64,000 bases of DNA from Jannaschia sp. Os4 (lineage in GTDB: Bacteria; Pseudomonadota; Alphaproteobacteria; Rhodobacterales; Rhodobacteraceae), in the NCBI RefSeq assembly GCF_016820245.1, contig NZ_JAFCAR010000004.1, positions 620,001-684,000 on the forward strand, written 5' to 3'. The stretch's first letter is position 1. Every line of letters begins with the position of its first letter. Below the pieces are notes generated by a model. It saw nothing but the letters and a program-made list of their open reading frames with translations, was not told where the DNA came from and made no database searches. The translations under genes were made by a program, and so were the position numbers. This document shows, in pieces, positions 36,364-49,500 of the stretch.

Positions 36364-36855
36364 CTAGCCGACGGTCCGCACCCACGCCGCCGCCTGCCGC
36401 ACGATCACCTCCGGCGGCTCGCGCAGATCGAACGTCCGGGCGCACTCGTCCGGCCCCGGCATCTCCAGCGTCTCCAACTGGCTGTCGAGCAGGGAGACCG
36501 GCATGAAATGCCCTTCCCGCGCCGCCATGCGCGCGGCGATCACCGCCTTGGGGCCATGCAGGTGGACGAACGCCACGGCGCCCGCCGCCGCCTCGATCCG
36601 CCGCCGGTAGGCCGCCTTCAGCGCGGAGCACGCGACCACCACCGGCCCCTCCGCCCGCGCCATCTCCGCCCCAATGGCGTCCAGCCACGGCCAGCGGTCC
36701 GCGTCCGTAAGCGGCGTGCCACGGGCCATCTTCGCACGGTTCGCCTCCGGGTGCAGGTCGTCGCCGTCCACGAACCTACCGCCGAGCGCCTCGGCCAGCA
36801 TCGCGCCCGTCAGGCTCTTGCCCGTGGACGTGACGCCCATCACGATGACCTTCAT
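36364..36855 (-). CDS. gntK: Gluconokinase
   Basis: It phosphorylates D-gluconate to 6-phosphogluconate. The 163 residues match the GntK family. The P-loop is GVTSTGKS (residues 7-14), followed by FVDGDDLHPEANRAKMARG with the GDDxHP signature, then PVVVACSALKAAYR and EGHFMPVSLLDSQLETLE. It stands alone, with no gluconate transporter or repressor nearby. It is divergent from the DUF1638 gene (58 bases apart) and convergent with the GST gene. Confidence 0.95.
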   Translation of the reverse strand: MKVIVMGVTSTGKSLTGAMLAEALGGRFVDGDDLHPEANRAKMARGTPLTDADRWPWLDAIGAEMARAEGPVVVACSALKAAYRRRIEAAAGAVAFVHLHGPKAVIAARMAAREGHFMPVSLLDSQLETLEMPGPDECARTFDLREPPEVIVRQAAAWVRTVG

Positions 36856-36912
36856 GCGCGGCCCTCCCGCTCCGGGGGTAGGCCGCCGCCCGCAGCGCGC
36901 GCAAGGACCCCG

Positions 36913-37593
36913 ATGGACCAGCCCCCCAGACGACGCGGCGGACGCGCGGGACGGCAGGCGACGGCCCGTCCCGACACCGCCGAGGCGCCGACGCTCCGCG
37001 CGCCGCTTCTGCCCTCGGGCGCAGGGTCGGTGCTGGTGATCGCCTGCGGGGCGCTGGCGCGCGAGGTGCTGGCCGTGAAGCGGCAGGCGGGGCTTGGGCA
37101 TGTCGACCTCCACTGCCTGCCCGCGATCCTGCACAACCGCCCCGAGCGCATCGCCCCCGCCGTGTCGAACGCGCTGGACGCGGCCACCGCCTACGACCGC
37201 GTGTTCGTGGCCTATGGCGATTGCGGCACCGGGGGCGCATTGGCCGCGCTCTGCACCGCGCGCGGGGTGGAGATGCTGCCCGGCGCGCATTGCTACGCCT
37301 TCTTCGAGGGCATCGAGGCCTTCGCCGCCCGCGACGACGGGGCGGCGTTCTACCTCACGGACTTCCTCGCGGCGCAGTTCGACGCCTTCGTCACGCAGCC
37401 ACTGGGCCTCGACCGCCACCCGGAGCTGCGGGACGCGTATTTCGGAAACTACCGCGCGCTCGTCTACCTCGCGCAGACGGACGACCCGGCGCTGGACGCG
37501 AAGGCCGAGGCGGCCGCCGCGACGCTGGGGCTGGCCTACGAGCGGCGGCGCACCGGGTTCGGGGCGCTGGGGGCGGCGGTGGCGGCCCTTTAG
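36913..37593 (+). CDS. DUF1638 protein
   Basis: This 226-residue protein matches the DUF1638 pattern: VLVIACGALAREVLAVKR near residue 40, HCLPAILHNRPERIAPAV, VFVAYGDCGTGGALAALC, and AHCYAFFEGIEAF. Many conserved Cys/His positions suggest a metal or corrinoid-related site; the family often lies near methyltransferase or corrinoid genes. The function is unknown. An Arg-rich N-terminal extension of about 35 residues (RRRGGRAGRQATARPD) precedes the domain, and a later start is possible. It precedes purL by 60 bases. Confidence 0.83.
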   Translation: MDQPPRRRGGRAGRQATARPDTAEAPTLRAPLLPSGAGSVLVIACGALAREVLAVKRQAGLGHVDLHCLPAILHNRPERIAPAVSNALDAATAYDRVFVAYGDCGTGGALAALCTARGVEMLPGAHCYAFFEGIEAFAARDDGAAFYLTDFLAAQFDAFVTQPLGLDRHPELRDAYFGNYRALVYLAQTDDPALDAKAEAAAATLGLAYERRRTGFGALGAAVAAL

Positions 37594-37653
37594 GACGCGG
37601 CCGGGGCCCGCCGTGCCTTCCCCCCTCCCCGCCGCCACGGTAAGGCGCGCCCC

Positions 37654-39828
<2,175 letters not shown>

Positions 39829-39897
39829 GGCCGCCCCCTCTGGCGCCCCCGCGGCCCGGGCTGTATCCTCACCCGACCCCACGCGCGGAGGACCCCC

Positions 39898-40146
39898 ATG
39901 GCGATGCAGGCCCACGAGATCGAGGCGCTGATCCGCGACGCCTTCCCGGAGGCGCAGATCACCATCACCGACCTCGCCGGCGACGGGAACCACTATGCCG
40001 CGGAGGTCATCGACGACAGCTTCCGGGGCCTCACCCGCGTGGCGCAGCAGCGCGCCGTCTACGCCGCGCTCAAGGGCAAGATGGACGGTCCCTCCGGCGA
40101 GCTGCACGCCCTCGCCTTGACCACCCGCGCGCCCCTGCCCACCTGA
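39898..40146 (+). CDS. bolA: BolA-family protein
   Basis: This 82-residue protein of the BolA/IbaG fold partners with monothiol glutaredoxins in iron-sulfur handling. The pattern IRDAFPEAQITITDLAGDGN, then HYAAEVIDDSF and RGLTRVAQQRAVYAAL, shows the class II BolA helix-turn-helix-like loop and the invariant RV/QR helix. A conserved His is in DGNHYAAEV. grxD lies two genes downstream, matching the physical partnership. A second Met (position 3) could be the start. Confidence 0.92.
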   Translation: MAMQAHEIEALIRDAFPEAQITITDLAGDGNHYAAEVIDDSFRGLTRVAQQRAVYAALKGKMDGPSGELHALALTTRAPLPT

Positions 40147-40148
40147 CC

Positions 40149-40391
40149 ATGGAGTTCGCGCTCTCCGCCCTGATCGCTGGAGGCATCCTCGTGGTGCTGG
40201 CGGTGCGGGCCGTCTTCGTCGTCCGGTCCGAGCCCGACCGCCCGCGCGGCGTCGAGCCGGGCGAGGGCTACACCAAGATCCTGTCCGAGTACTCCTCGGG
40301 CGTGGGCGGCGGCGAGCGCCTGATAACCCGGGTCCCCCGCGACCCCGACGCCTACGCGCGGGCCTTCGTGCCCCGGAAGGAGAGACGATGA
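40149..40391 (+). CDS. Small membrane protein between bolA and grxD
   Basis: This 80-residue protein has one N-terminal membrane helix (ALSALIAGGILVVLAVRAVFVV, about residues 4-25) and a polar tail (EPDRPRGVEPGEGYTKILSE, then VGGGERLITRVPRDPD). The family is not recognised. It starts 2 bases after the bolA stop and its own stop overlaps the grxD ATG (ATGA), so the three form one unit. A membrane link for the BolA-Grx4 complex is a guess. Confidence 0.75.
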   Translation: MEFALSALIAGGILVVLAVRAVFVVRSEPDRPRGVEPGEGYTKILSEYSSGVGGGERLITRVPRDPDAYARAFVPRKERR

Positions 40392-40759
40392 ACACGACCA
40401 CGGATGCCGCGACCCGCATCGAGGACATGGTGAAGGCGAGCGACGTCGTCCTCTTCATGAAGGGCACCAAGGCGATGCCGCAATGCGGCTTCTCCGCCAA
40501 GGTGGCGGGCGTGCTGAACTACATGGAGGTCGAGTACGGCGACGTGAACGTGCTCGAGGACGCCGATATCCGGCAAGGGATCAAGGACTTCTCCGACTGG
40601 CCGACCATCCCGCAGCTCTACGTGAAGGGCGAGTTCGTGGGCGGCTGCGACATCGTCACCGAGATGGTCCTGTCGGGCGAGCTGGATGACATGCTGGCCG
40701 CCAAGGGCGTGGCCTTCGACAAGCAGGCCGCCGACCGCATCCGCGAGCACAACGCCTGA
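40388..40759 (+). CDS. grxD: Monothiol glutaredoxin (Grx4/GrxD type)
   Basis: This 123-residue glutaredoxin binds and transfers [2Fe-2S] clusters, commonly as a heterodimer with BolA. The active site is PQCGFS (Cys33-Gly-Phe-Ser36). It is followed by WPTIPQLYVKGEFVGGCDIV near residues 75-94, with the glutathione-binding cis-Pro and GG-C-D. The overlap with the upstream small membrane gene and the nearby bolA support a shared iron-sulfur role. Confidence 0.96.
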   Translation: MNTTTDAATRIEDMVKASDVVLFMKGTKAMPQCGFSAKVAGVLNYMEVEYGDVNVLEDADIRQGIKDFSDWPTIPQLYVKGEFVGGCDIVTEMVLSGELDDMLAAKGVAFDKQAADRIREHNA

Positions 40760-40777
40760 GGGGCCGGGGGCCGGGAC

Positions 40778-40972
40778 CTAGAGCCCGACCACCGACCGGA
40801 TCGTGATCCACGTCTGGGCGAGCTGCGCCTTGCCCTGCACGACCCGCGCCGACAGGTTCACCTCCTCGCTGCCCGCCATCACGAGGATGACGGTCACCGC
40901 CGTCAGGAACATCGCGGTGGAGGACACCCATTCGCGCGTCGCGCCGCTCTCGTCGTAAAGGAACCGCTCCAT
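40778..40972 (-). CDS. Small single-helix membrane protein
   Basis: This 64-residue protein begins MERFLYDESGATREWVSSTA, with a central membrane helix (about residues 18-36, MFLTAVTVILVMAGSEEV flank) and a polar C-terminus. The family is not recognised. The start is ATG 40972, because GAAGGA sits 7 bases upstream; a longer frame begins with TTG. It lies downstream of der on the same strand and convergent with grxD. Confidence 0.6.
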   Translation of the reverse strand: MERFLYDESGATREWVSSTAMFLTAVTVILVMAGSEEVNLSARVVQGKAQLAQTWITIRSVVGL

Positions 40973-41048
40973 CGGTCCATCCTTCGTCAACCAACGGATC
41001 GACTCTAAGGGATGATTCGGGCGCGGGCGGGGCGGGAGTTCGGCGCGA

Positions 41049-42485
<1,437 letters not shown>

Positions 42486-42605
42486 GGAGGGCCTCCGGAG
42501 GTCAGGCGGCCCACATAGGGGAGGCGGCGGAAAAGGTGTAGGGCGGCGTTCGCCCCGCCGCGGCCGACGTCCCGTCGGGCCCGTCCGCCGACCGCGCCGT
42601 CCCGC

Positions 42606-43916
42606 TCAGCGGTAGGCGTGGAGCAGCCCCTTGCGCGACACCACGTACATGACGTCGCCCACCACGATGGGCCGCGACGCCGCGCCGCCCGCGATGGGCA
42701 GGCTCGCGCTCACCGCGCCCGACGCGGGGTCGAAGCCCCGGACCTGCCCGTCCCCGGACGCGACCCAAAGGCGCCCGCCGGCCAGCACCGGGCCGTGATG
42801 GCCGTAGATGCCCTTGCGCCGCCGCAGCCGGTCGTTGCGGAAGAACGGCAGGTCGGCGCGCCAGACGACCTCGCCGGTGGCGGCGTCCATGCGGACGAGC
42901 TGCGCCCGGTCGGTGACCGCGAAGACCGCGCCGCCCGCGACCGCCATCGGGCTGATGGCGCCCTCGCGCGCGGTCCAGACCCGCTCGCCCGACTGGGGGT
43001 CGATGGCGACGATGCGCCCGCCCGCCGTGCCGGCGTAGACCGTGCCGTTCGCGACGACCGGGTCGCCCGTGATGTCGCCCACGTCGTTGTAGGCCACGCC
43101 CGCCCGCTCGCCCGAGATCGCCGCGCCCCACGCGCGCAGCCCGCTGTCGGCCAAGGCCCCCACCACCTCGGCCGAGGCGAAGGGCAGGATGGCGAGGCGG
43201 CCCGTCAGCGCCGGGGCGGGCGCGGTGGCCATCGCCTGCGTCGCGGGGGTGGCGGACACGTCCCAGCGGATGCGGCCCGTGTCCGCGTCCAGCGACCACG
43301 CGCGGTTGTCGCGGCTGACCACGTAGACGCGGCCCCCCTGCGCCTTGGGCGCGGTAACGGGCGCGTCCAGCCGCTGGGTCCAGCGGCGCGCCCCCGTGGC
43401 CGCGTCCAGCGCATGCAGGCGCCCGTAGCCCGTGGTGGCGAAAAGCGTGCCGTCCACCACCGCGAGGCCGCCGCCCGCGGCATCCCGCGCCTTGTCGCCC
43501 GACGGCACGAGCGAAGCGGACCACACCTTGCCCCCGCCGGCGGAGGTGGCGGTGACCATCGACTGGCTGTCCATCGTGAAGACCAGCCGCCCGTCGCTCA
43601 CGGGGTCCGTGGCGATCCGCTGGCGGCGCGAGTCGCCCGATCCGATCCGGGTCGCGAAGAGCGGCTGCGGCGCGCCCGACAGCCGCGCGTGCCCGGGGTC
43701 GTTGTCGGCGTCGCCGACCCGCATGGGCCACGCGGCGCGGCTGACCTGCGCGGGCAGCGAGATCGGGACCGGCCCGACCGCCCCGTCGGCGGAGGCGACG
43801 ACCGGCAGCGCGTCCTGCGGGCGGACGTCGATCCGCTCGCCGGGCAGCAGGACCTCGCGCTCGCTGCAGGCCCCGAGGGCCAGGGACGCGCCAAGAAGCA
43901 GTGCCGTGAACCGCAT
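42606..43916 (-). CDS. bamB: BamB-like outer-membrane assembly lipoprotein (PQQ/beta-propeller repeats)
   Basis: This 436-residue lipoprotein has a lipobox LGAC with Cys17 in its N-terminal signal (LLLGASLALGACSE). It carries repeated PQQ-like beta-propeller blades (for example VYVVSRDNRAWSLDADTGRI, VYAGTAGGRIVAIDPQSGER, WVASGDGQVRGFDPASGAV). BamB supports the BAM complex that inserts outer-membrane barrels. It lies between the yfgM-like and der genes, an order that strongly supports the call. Confidence 0.92.
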   Translation of the reverse strand: MRFTALLLGASLALGACSEREVLLPGERIDVRPQDALPVVASADGAVGPVPISLPAQVSRAAWPMRVGDADNDPGHARLSGAPQPLFATRIGSGDSRRQRIATDPVSDGRLVFTMDSQSMVTATSAGGGKVWSASLVPSGDKARDAAGGGLAVVDGTLFATTGYGRLHALDAATGARRWTQRLDAPVTAPKAQGGRVYVVSRDNRAWSLDADTGRIRWDVSATPATQAMATAPAPALTGRLAILPFASAEVVGALADSGLRAWGAAISGERAGVAYNDVGDITGDPVVANGTVYAGTAGGRIVAIDPQSGERVWTAREGAISPMAVAGGAVFAVTDRAQLVRMDAATGEVVWRADLPFFRNDRLRRRKGIYGHHGPVLAGGRLWVASGDGQVRGFDPASGAVSASLPIAGGAASRPIVVGDVMYVVSRKGLLHAYR

Positions 43917-43957
43917 GGGGAGACCCCTTTCGACTGTCCCGTCCGGCGCGTCCCGTC

Positions 43958-44608
43958 TCACGCGGGCTCCGCCTCCAATCCGAGCGCGACGATGGTCTGC
44001 CGGGCGCGCTGGCGCAAGGCTTGGCTCGCCTCGGCGTCCTCCGTGAGGACGCGCAGCAACGTCGCCGCCGTGGCCGGATCGCCCGCCGCGATGGCCGCGA
44101 AGGCCTGCTGCTCCACCGCGAGGGTCCGGAAGGGCCGTCCCGGCGTCGCAAGGTCCGCGAGGATCGCGGCGTCGCGTGCCGCGTCGCCAGACCCGCCCAA
44201 CCAGATCGCCTTGAGCAGGGCGAGGTCGCGGTATTCCGGCGCCACGCCCGCGTCGTCGCCCAGCGCGATCAGCGCCGCGGCCGCCGCCGCCGGGTCCGCC
44301 TCCGCGAGGCTGCCCGCCCGCGCCATCTCCAGCACGACGCGCTGCTCGGGAACCGCGGGCTCCAGCGCCGCGAGCGCCGCGCTGCGCGCCTCGGCGTCGG
44401 GCAGCTCCAGCGCCGCCAGCACCGCGTCGCCGAAGGCCTGCGCCCGCGCCGCGTCGCGTGCCTTGCGCCACTCGTTGAACGCCGCGCCGCCGACCAGCAG
44501 CGCCACGGCGAGCACCGCGACCCAGCCCCAGCGCCGCAGGAGCATGGACATGCGGTCGCGCCGCAACTCCTCGGTCACCTCGTCGATGAAGCTGTCCGGA
44601 TTCGACAT
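43958..44608 (-). CDS. YfgM-like tetratricopeptide membrane protein
   Basis: This 216-residue protein has a short cytoplasmic N-terminus (SNPDSFIDEVTEELRRDRMS), one membrane helix (about residues 28-45, WVAVLAVALLVGGAAF) and a periplasmic Ala-rich TPR-like domain (TPR_21). In E. coli YfgM binds the SecYEG translocon and PpiD. The yfgM-bamB-der order is kept here, and a ppiD-like gene is in the same window about 10 kb away. ATG 44608 precedes the start of bamB by about 40 bases of spacer. Confidence 0.87.
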   Translation of the reverse strand: MSNPDSFIDEVTEELRRDRMSMLLRRWGWVAVLAVALLVGGAAFNEWRKARDAARAQAFGDAVLAALELPDAEARSAALAALEPAVPEQRVVLEMARAGSLAEADPAAAAAALIALGDDAGVAPEYRDLALLKAIWLGGSGDAARDAAILADLATPGRPFRTLAVEQQAFAAIAAGDPATAATLLRVLTEDAEASQALRQRARQTIVALGLEAEPA

Positions 44609-44725
44609 GCCCGCCCCTCGCCCCGTCCCCGCGTCGGTCGGCGCGCGTCTAGCCCGCGCCCGCCGCGAACGGAAGGCCGGGACGGCGGATGGGGCGGGAA
44701 GGGGCGGTTTCTGCGCTGCGGCACC

Positions 44726-44754
44726 TTGCCTTGGGCCCGCCCGCCCCCTAGTTC
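44726..44754 (+). promoter_or_regulatory. Promoter of the RND efflux operon
   Basis: A -35 TTGCCT at 44726-44731, a 17-base spacer and a -10 TAGTTC at 44749-44754. The predicted start falls at or within the inverted repeat that follows, as expected for a repressed efflux operon. Confidence 0.45.
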
Positions 44755-44770
44755 TGAACCGATCAGTTCA
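44755..44770. promoter_or_regulatory. TetR-type operator TGAAC-N6-GTTCA
   Basis: A perfect 5-bp inverted repeat TGAAC-CGATCA-GTTCA directly overlaps the -10 edge and start site of the efflux promoter. The form TGAACCGAT...GTTCA is like operators of TetR-family repressors of RND pumps. No tetR gene is adjacent, so the regulator must lie elsewhere. Confidence 0.55.
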
Positions 44771-44810
44771 CATGCCGGCCCCCGAGTCGGTCCCCGCACC
44801 CGGACCCGCC

Positions 44811-46550
44811 ATGCGCCTTTTCCCCGTCCTCACCGCGATCATCGTCTGCGTCGTCCTGTTCTACGCGGTGCTCCAGCGCGACGTTCTGCTGGGCTTCGTC
44901 GCCGAGGTCACGGGGGAGGAGGCGCCCGAGGTCGAGGTCGTGTCCGAGGCCGAGCCCGTCTCGATCACCGCTGCCGGGGATGCGGAGGCGCGCGTCCTGC
45001 CCTCCGTCGTGGCCCTCGCCAGCGCGGCGCAGGTGGTCCCCGACGTGGTGCTGCTGCGCGGTCAGACCGAGGCGGCCCGCCAAGTGACGGTCGCAGCGGA
45101 GACCTCCGGCCTCGTGGTGTCCGAGCCCCTGCCCCGCGGCACCCGCGTCGAGGCGGGGCAGCTCCTGTGCGAGCTGGACCCCGGAACCCGCGTCGCCGTC
45201 CTCGCCGAGGCGCAGGCGCGCTTGGCCGAGGCGCGCGCCCGCGTCCCCGAGGCGGAGGCGCGGGTGGCGGAGGCCATCGCCCGCCGCCCCGAGTCCGACG
45301 CGCGCGTGGCCGAGGCCGCCGCCGCGCTCCCCGCCGCCCGCGCCCGCGTGGCCGAGGCGGAGGCCGCCATCCCTGCCGCCGCCGCCCGCCTGCGCGAGGC
45401 GGAGGCGCGCCTGCCCGAGATGCAGGCCCGCGTGGCCGTGGCGGAGGCGTCGCGCGCCGATGCCCAAGCCCGCGTGGCCGAGGCGGAGGCGCGGCTGGAG
45501 GAAGCGCGCATCAACCTCAACGCCGCCGAGCGGCTGGGCGAGGACGGCTTCGCCTCGCAGACGCGCGTCGCCAACGCGCAGGCCGCCTTCCGCGCCGCCG
45601 AGGCCGGGCTGACGGCCGCGCTGACCGGCGTCGACTCGGTCGAGGCGGACATCGAGGCGGCCCGCGCCGCGGTGGAAGGCGCCCGGGCGGGCATCGAGAA
45701 CGCCCGCAGCCAGGTCTCGGGGGCGGAGGCCGCGCTGGAATCGGCCCGCAGCCAGGTCGCGGGCGCCGAGGCGGCCATCGAGAACGCGCGCGCGGGCGTG
45801 ACAGGCGCCGAGGCGGGCGTCGAGAGCGCGCGCGCGGGCATCGAGGGCAGCACGGCGGGCATCCAAGCCGCGGAGGCGGGCGTCGAGGCCGCGCAGGCCG
45901 AGATCGACCGCCTGACGATCACGGCCCCGTTCGGCGGCGTGCTGGAGTCGGACACCGCCGAGCTCGGCACCCTCCTGCAGCCGGGCACCGCCTGCGCCAC
46001 GATCCTGCAGCTCGACCCGATCGAGCTCGTGGGCTTCGTGGCCGAGGGCGACGTGGACCGGGTCGAGGTCGGGGCGCGCGCGGGGGCGCAGCTGCTCACC
46101 GGGCGCGAGGTGACCGGCACCGTGCGCTTCCTCGGGCGTCAGGCCGACCCCGTGACCCGCACCTTCCGCGTCGAGGTCGAGGTGCCCAACCCCGACCTGC
46201 GCATCCGCGACGGCCAGACCGTCGAGATGCTGATCGAGACCCAGCCCACCCGTGCCCACCTGATCCCCGCCTCCGCGCTGACGCTGGACGACGCGGGGCG
46301 CCTCGGCGTGCGGATCGTGGAGGACGGCCGCGTCACCTTCGTACCGACCGAACTGGTCCGCGACACGCCCGACGGCGTCCTGCTGGCCGGGCTGCCCGAC
46401 ACGGCGGACGTGATCGTCGTGGGCCAGGAATACGTGACCGAGGGCGTCGAGGTGGAGGTCGCCTACCGCGACGCGCCCGTGGGTGAGGCCCCGTCGGCGG
46501 CGGAGGCCGCGACGGACGATCCCCTGATCATCCCGGAGGTGACGCAATGA
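44811..46550 (+). CDS. RND efflux periplasmic adaptor (membrane fusion protein) with very long coiled coil
   Basis: This 579-residue adaptor from ATG 44811 (MRLFPVLTAIIVCVVLFYAV) has one N-terminal membrane helix. Its lipoyl half-motifs (SGLVVSEPLPRGTRVEAGQL; ITAPFGGVLESDTAELGTLL) flank an unusually long Ala-rich coiled-coil region (about residues 126-363, many ARVAEAEA heptads). Beta-barrel and membrane-proximal domains follow (GFVAEGDVDRVEVGARAGAQ). It links the RND pump to an outer-membrane channel. An upstream ATG at 44772 exists, but it would start 1 base after the operator, leaving no leader. The stop overlaps the permease start (ATGA). Confidence 0.88.
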   Translation: MRLFPVLTAIIVCVVLFYAVLQRDVLLGFVAEVTGEEAPEVEVVSEAEPVSITAAGDAEARVLPSVVALASAAQVVPDVVLLRGQTEAARQVTVAAETSGLVVSEPLPRGTRVEAGQLLCELDPGTRVAVLAEAQARLAEARARVPEAEARVAEAIARRPESDARVAEAAAALPAARARVAEAEAAIPAAAARLREAEARLPEMQARVAVAEASRADAQARVAEAEARLEEARINLNAAERLGEDGFASQTRVANAQAAFRAAEAGLTAALTGVDSVEADIEAARAAVEGARAGIENARSQVSGAEAALESARSQVAGAEAAIENARAGVTGAEAGVESARAGIEGSTAGIQAAEAGVEAAQAEIDRLTITAPFGGVLESDTAELGTLLQPGTACATILQLDPIELVGFVAEGDVDRVEVGARAGAQLLTGREVTGTVRFLGRQADPVTRTFRVEVEVPNPDLRIRDGQTVEMLIETQPTRAHLIPASALTLDDAGRLGVRIVEDGRVTFVPTELVRDTPDGVLLAGLPDTADVIVVGQEYVTEGVEVEVAYRDAPVGEAPSAAEAATDDPLIIPEVTQ

Positions 46551-49500
46551 CCGGAATCGTCGACTGGGCCGCCGCCCGCGCGCGGATGGTCCTCGCGTTC
46601 ATCGTGCTCTCGGTGCTCGCGGGGACGCTCGCCTACGTGACCCTCCCCAAGGAGGGCGAGCCGGACATCGACGTGCCGGTCCTCGCCATCACCGTCCCCT
46701 TCCCGGGCATCAGCGCCTCCGATTCCGAGAAGCTGCTGGTCAAGCCGATGGAGACGGAACTGTCCGAGCTGGACGGCCTCAAGGAGATCACCGCCACCGC
46801 CGCGGAGGGCGTGGCGCTGATGTTCCTCGAGTTCGAGTTCGGCTGGGACAAAGGCGAGACCATCGCCGACGCCCGCGACGCCATGAACCGGGCCGAGGCC
46901 GACTTCCCGTCCGGCGCGGACCAGTACACCATCTCGGAGATCAACTTCTCCGAGTTCCCGATCCAGATCGTCAGCCTCTCGGGCATCGCGCCCGAGCGCA
47001 CGCTGCTGCGGCTGGCCAAGGACATGCAGGACCGCCTCGAGTCGCTCACGCCGGTCCTCGAGGCGGGGCTCGCGGGGCATCGCGACGAGATGGTCGAGGT
47101 GCTGATCGACCCGCTCGCGCTGGAGGCCTACAACGTCACCGCCGCCGAGCTGCTCAACGTGGTGACGCAGAACAACCTGCTGGTCGCCACCGGCGAGGTC
47201 GAGACCGGGTCCGGCGCGTTCCCGGTCAAGATCCCCGGCTCCTTCGACAGCGTGCAGGACGTCTACGCGCTGCCGGTGAAGACCAACGGCGACCGCATCG
47301 TCACCTTGGGCGACCTCGCCGCCATCAACCTGACCTTCGAGGACCGCCAAGGGACCGCGCGCTACAACGGCGAGACCACGGTCGCGCTGCAGGTGGTGAA
47401 GCGGAAGGGCTTCAACATCATCGACACCGCCGCGCTCGTCGAGCAGGAGGTCGCCGCCGAGGTCGCCATGTGGCCCACGGAGCTGCAGGACAGCGTCGAG
47501 GTGACGATCACCCTCGACCAGTCGCGCACCGTGGAGTCGATGGTCTCCCAGCTCGAGGGCTCCGTGCTCACGGCCATCGCGCTGGTCATGGTGGTGGTGC
47601 TGGCCGCGCTCGGCACCCGCTCCGCGCTGCTCGTGGGCTTCGCGATCCCGACCTCGTTCCTTCTGTGCTTCGCGAACATGGGCGCGGCGGGGCTGACGAT
47701 CTCGAACATCGTGATGTTCGGCCTGATCCTCGCGGTGGGGATGCTCGTGGACGGCGCCATCGTCGTTACCGAATACGCCGACAAGCGCATCCAAGAGGGC
47801 AAGGGCCCGATGCAGGCCTACGTCGAGGCCGCCAAGCGGATGTTCTGGCCCGTCGTGTCGTCGACCGCGACGACGCTCTGCGCGTTCCTGCCGATGCTGT
47901 TCTGGCCGGGCATCCCCGGCGAGTTCATGGGGATGCTGCCCGTCACCCTGATCTTCGTGCTGTCGGCCTCGCTGGTGGTCGCGCTCGTCTACCTGCCGGT
48001 CATGGGCGGCGTGGCAGGGCGGCTCTCGCGGGTGCTGGAGAACGTCGGCGACGCCATGCGCGCCAACCTCCACTGGGCGATCCGCGTGGCCCTCGTGGCG
48101 CTCGGCGGGTTCCTCATGGTGCAGGGCATCCTCCAGACGATCGAGCCGGCCTACCTCCTCGCGGCGGCGCCCGCCGCCGCCGGCTCCGCCGCGGGGGCCG
48201 CGCTCTTCGTGGGGTCGGCCTTCCTGCTGTCGTCGGCGATCCACTCGGTCCGCTGGGAGCGGCGCGCGCGCCGGGTCCGCTCGGGCTACCGGCGCTCGGC
48301 CTTCGGCCACTTCGTCGCGCTGCTGGTGGCGAACCCGATCGGCCCGCTGGTCTCGATCGGGGTCGTGGGCTTCGTGGTCGTCTCGACGTTCACCTACTTC
48401 GCGGCCAACAACAACGGCGTCGAGTTCTTCGTCGAATCCGAGCTCGAGCAGGCCAACGTCTACGTCCGCGCCCGCGGCAACCTCTCGCTCGCGGAGAAGG
48501 ACGCCTTGCTGCGCGAGGCCGAGGCCATCGTGCTCGACACGCCCGGCATCCAGTCCGCCTTCGCCTTCGCGGGCGACGGCGGCCTCTCGACGGGCGGCCC
48601 CGGCGGCGGCGGCGCGCCGCGCGACACGATCGGGCAGGTCCAGTTCGAGATGATCCCGTGGGAGGAGCGGCCCACCGTCTCGATCCCGTGGTTCGACATC
48701 CCGCTGATCGGCACCGTGAACCAGACCGTCGTGGACCCCGCCTACGACGGCAACACCGTGGCCGACGCCATGCTGGAGCGGCTGCGCACCCTGCCCGGCC
48801 TGCGCTTCGACCTCGCGGCCAACGACGGCGGCCCCGCGCAGGGCAAGCCCGTCCACCTGCGCCTGACCGGCGACGACTGGATCGAGCTGCAGGAGGCGGC
48901 GACGATCATGGCCGCCACCTTCGACGCGACCCCCGGCCTGATCGACGTCGAGGACTCGCGCCCCCTGCCCGGCATCGACTGGGAGATCGACGTCGACCTC
49001 GAGAGCGCGGGCCGCTTCGGCGCCGACGTCGCGACCGTGGGCGCGATGGTGCAGCTCGTGACGCGCGGCATCCTGCTCGACACGATGCGCGTGGACAGCT
49101 CCGACGAGGAGATCGACATCCGCGTCCGCCTCCCCGAGGAGGACCGCGTGCTGTCCACCCTCGACAGCCTCAAGGTCCGCACGCCCAACGGCCTCATCCC
49201 GCTCGCCAACTTCATCGAGCGCCGCCCCGTCCCGCGGCTCGCCCAGATCGACCGGGTCGAGCAGGAGCGCTACTTCGACGTGAAGGCGGACGTGGCGCCG
49301 GGCCTCGTCGTGACGCCCGACGGCGACGTCCTGCCCGCCGACCGGGCCGAGGGCGCGCCTGTCACCCCGAACGAGCGGATCGGCGTCCTGACGGAGCAGC
49401 TCGACGACCTGCTGCCCGCCTCCGTCTCGTGGGAGTGGACCGGCGACCAAGAGGAGCAGGCCGAGTCCCAGGCCTTCCTGCAGACCGCGTTCATGGGCGC

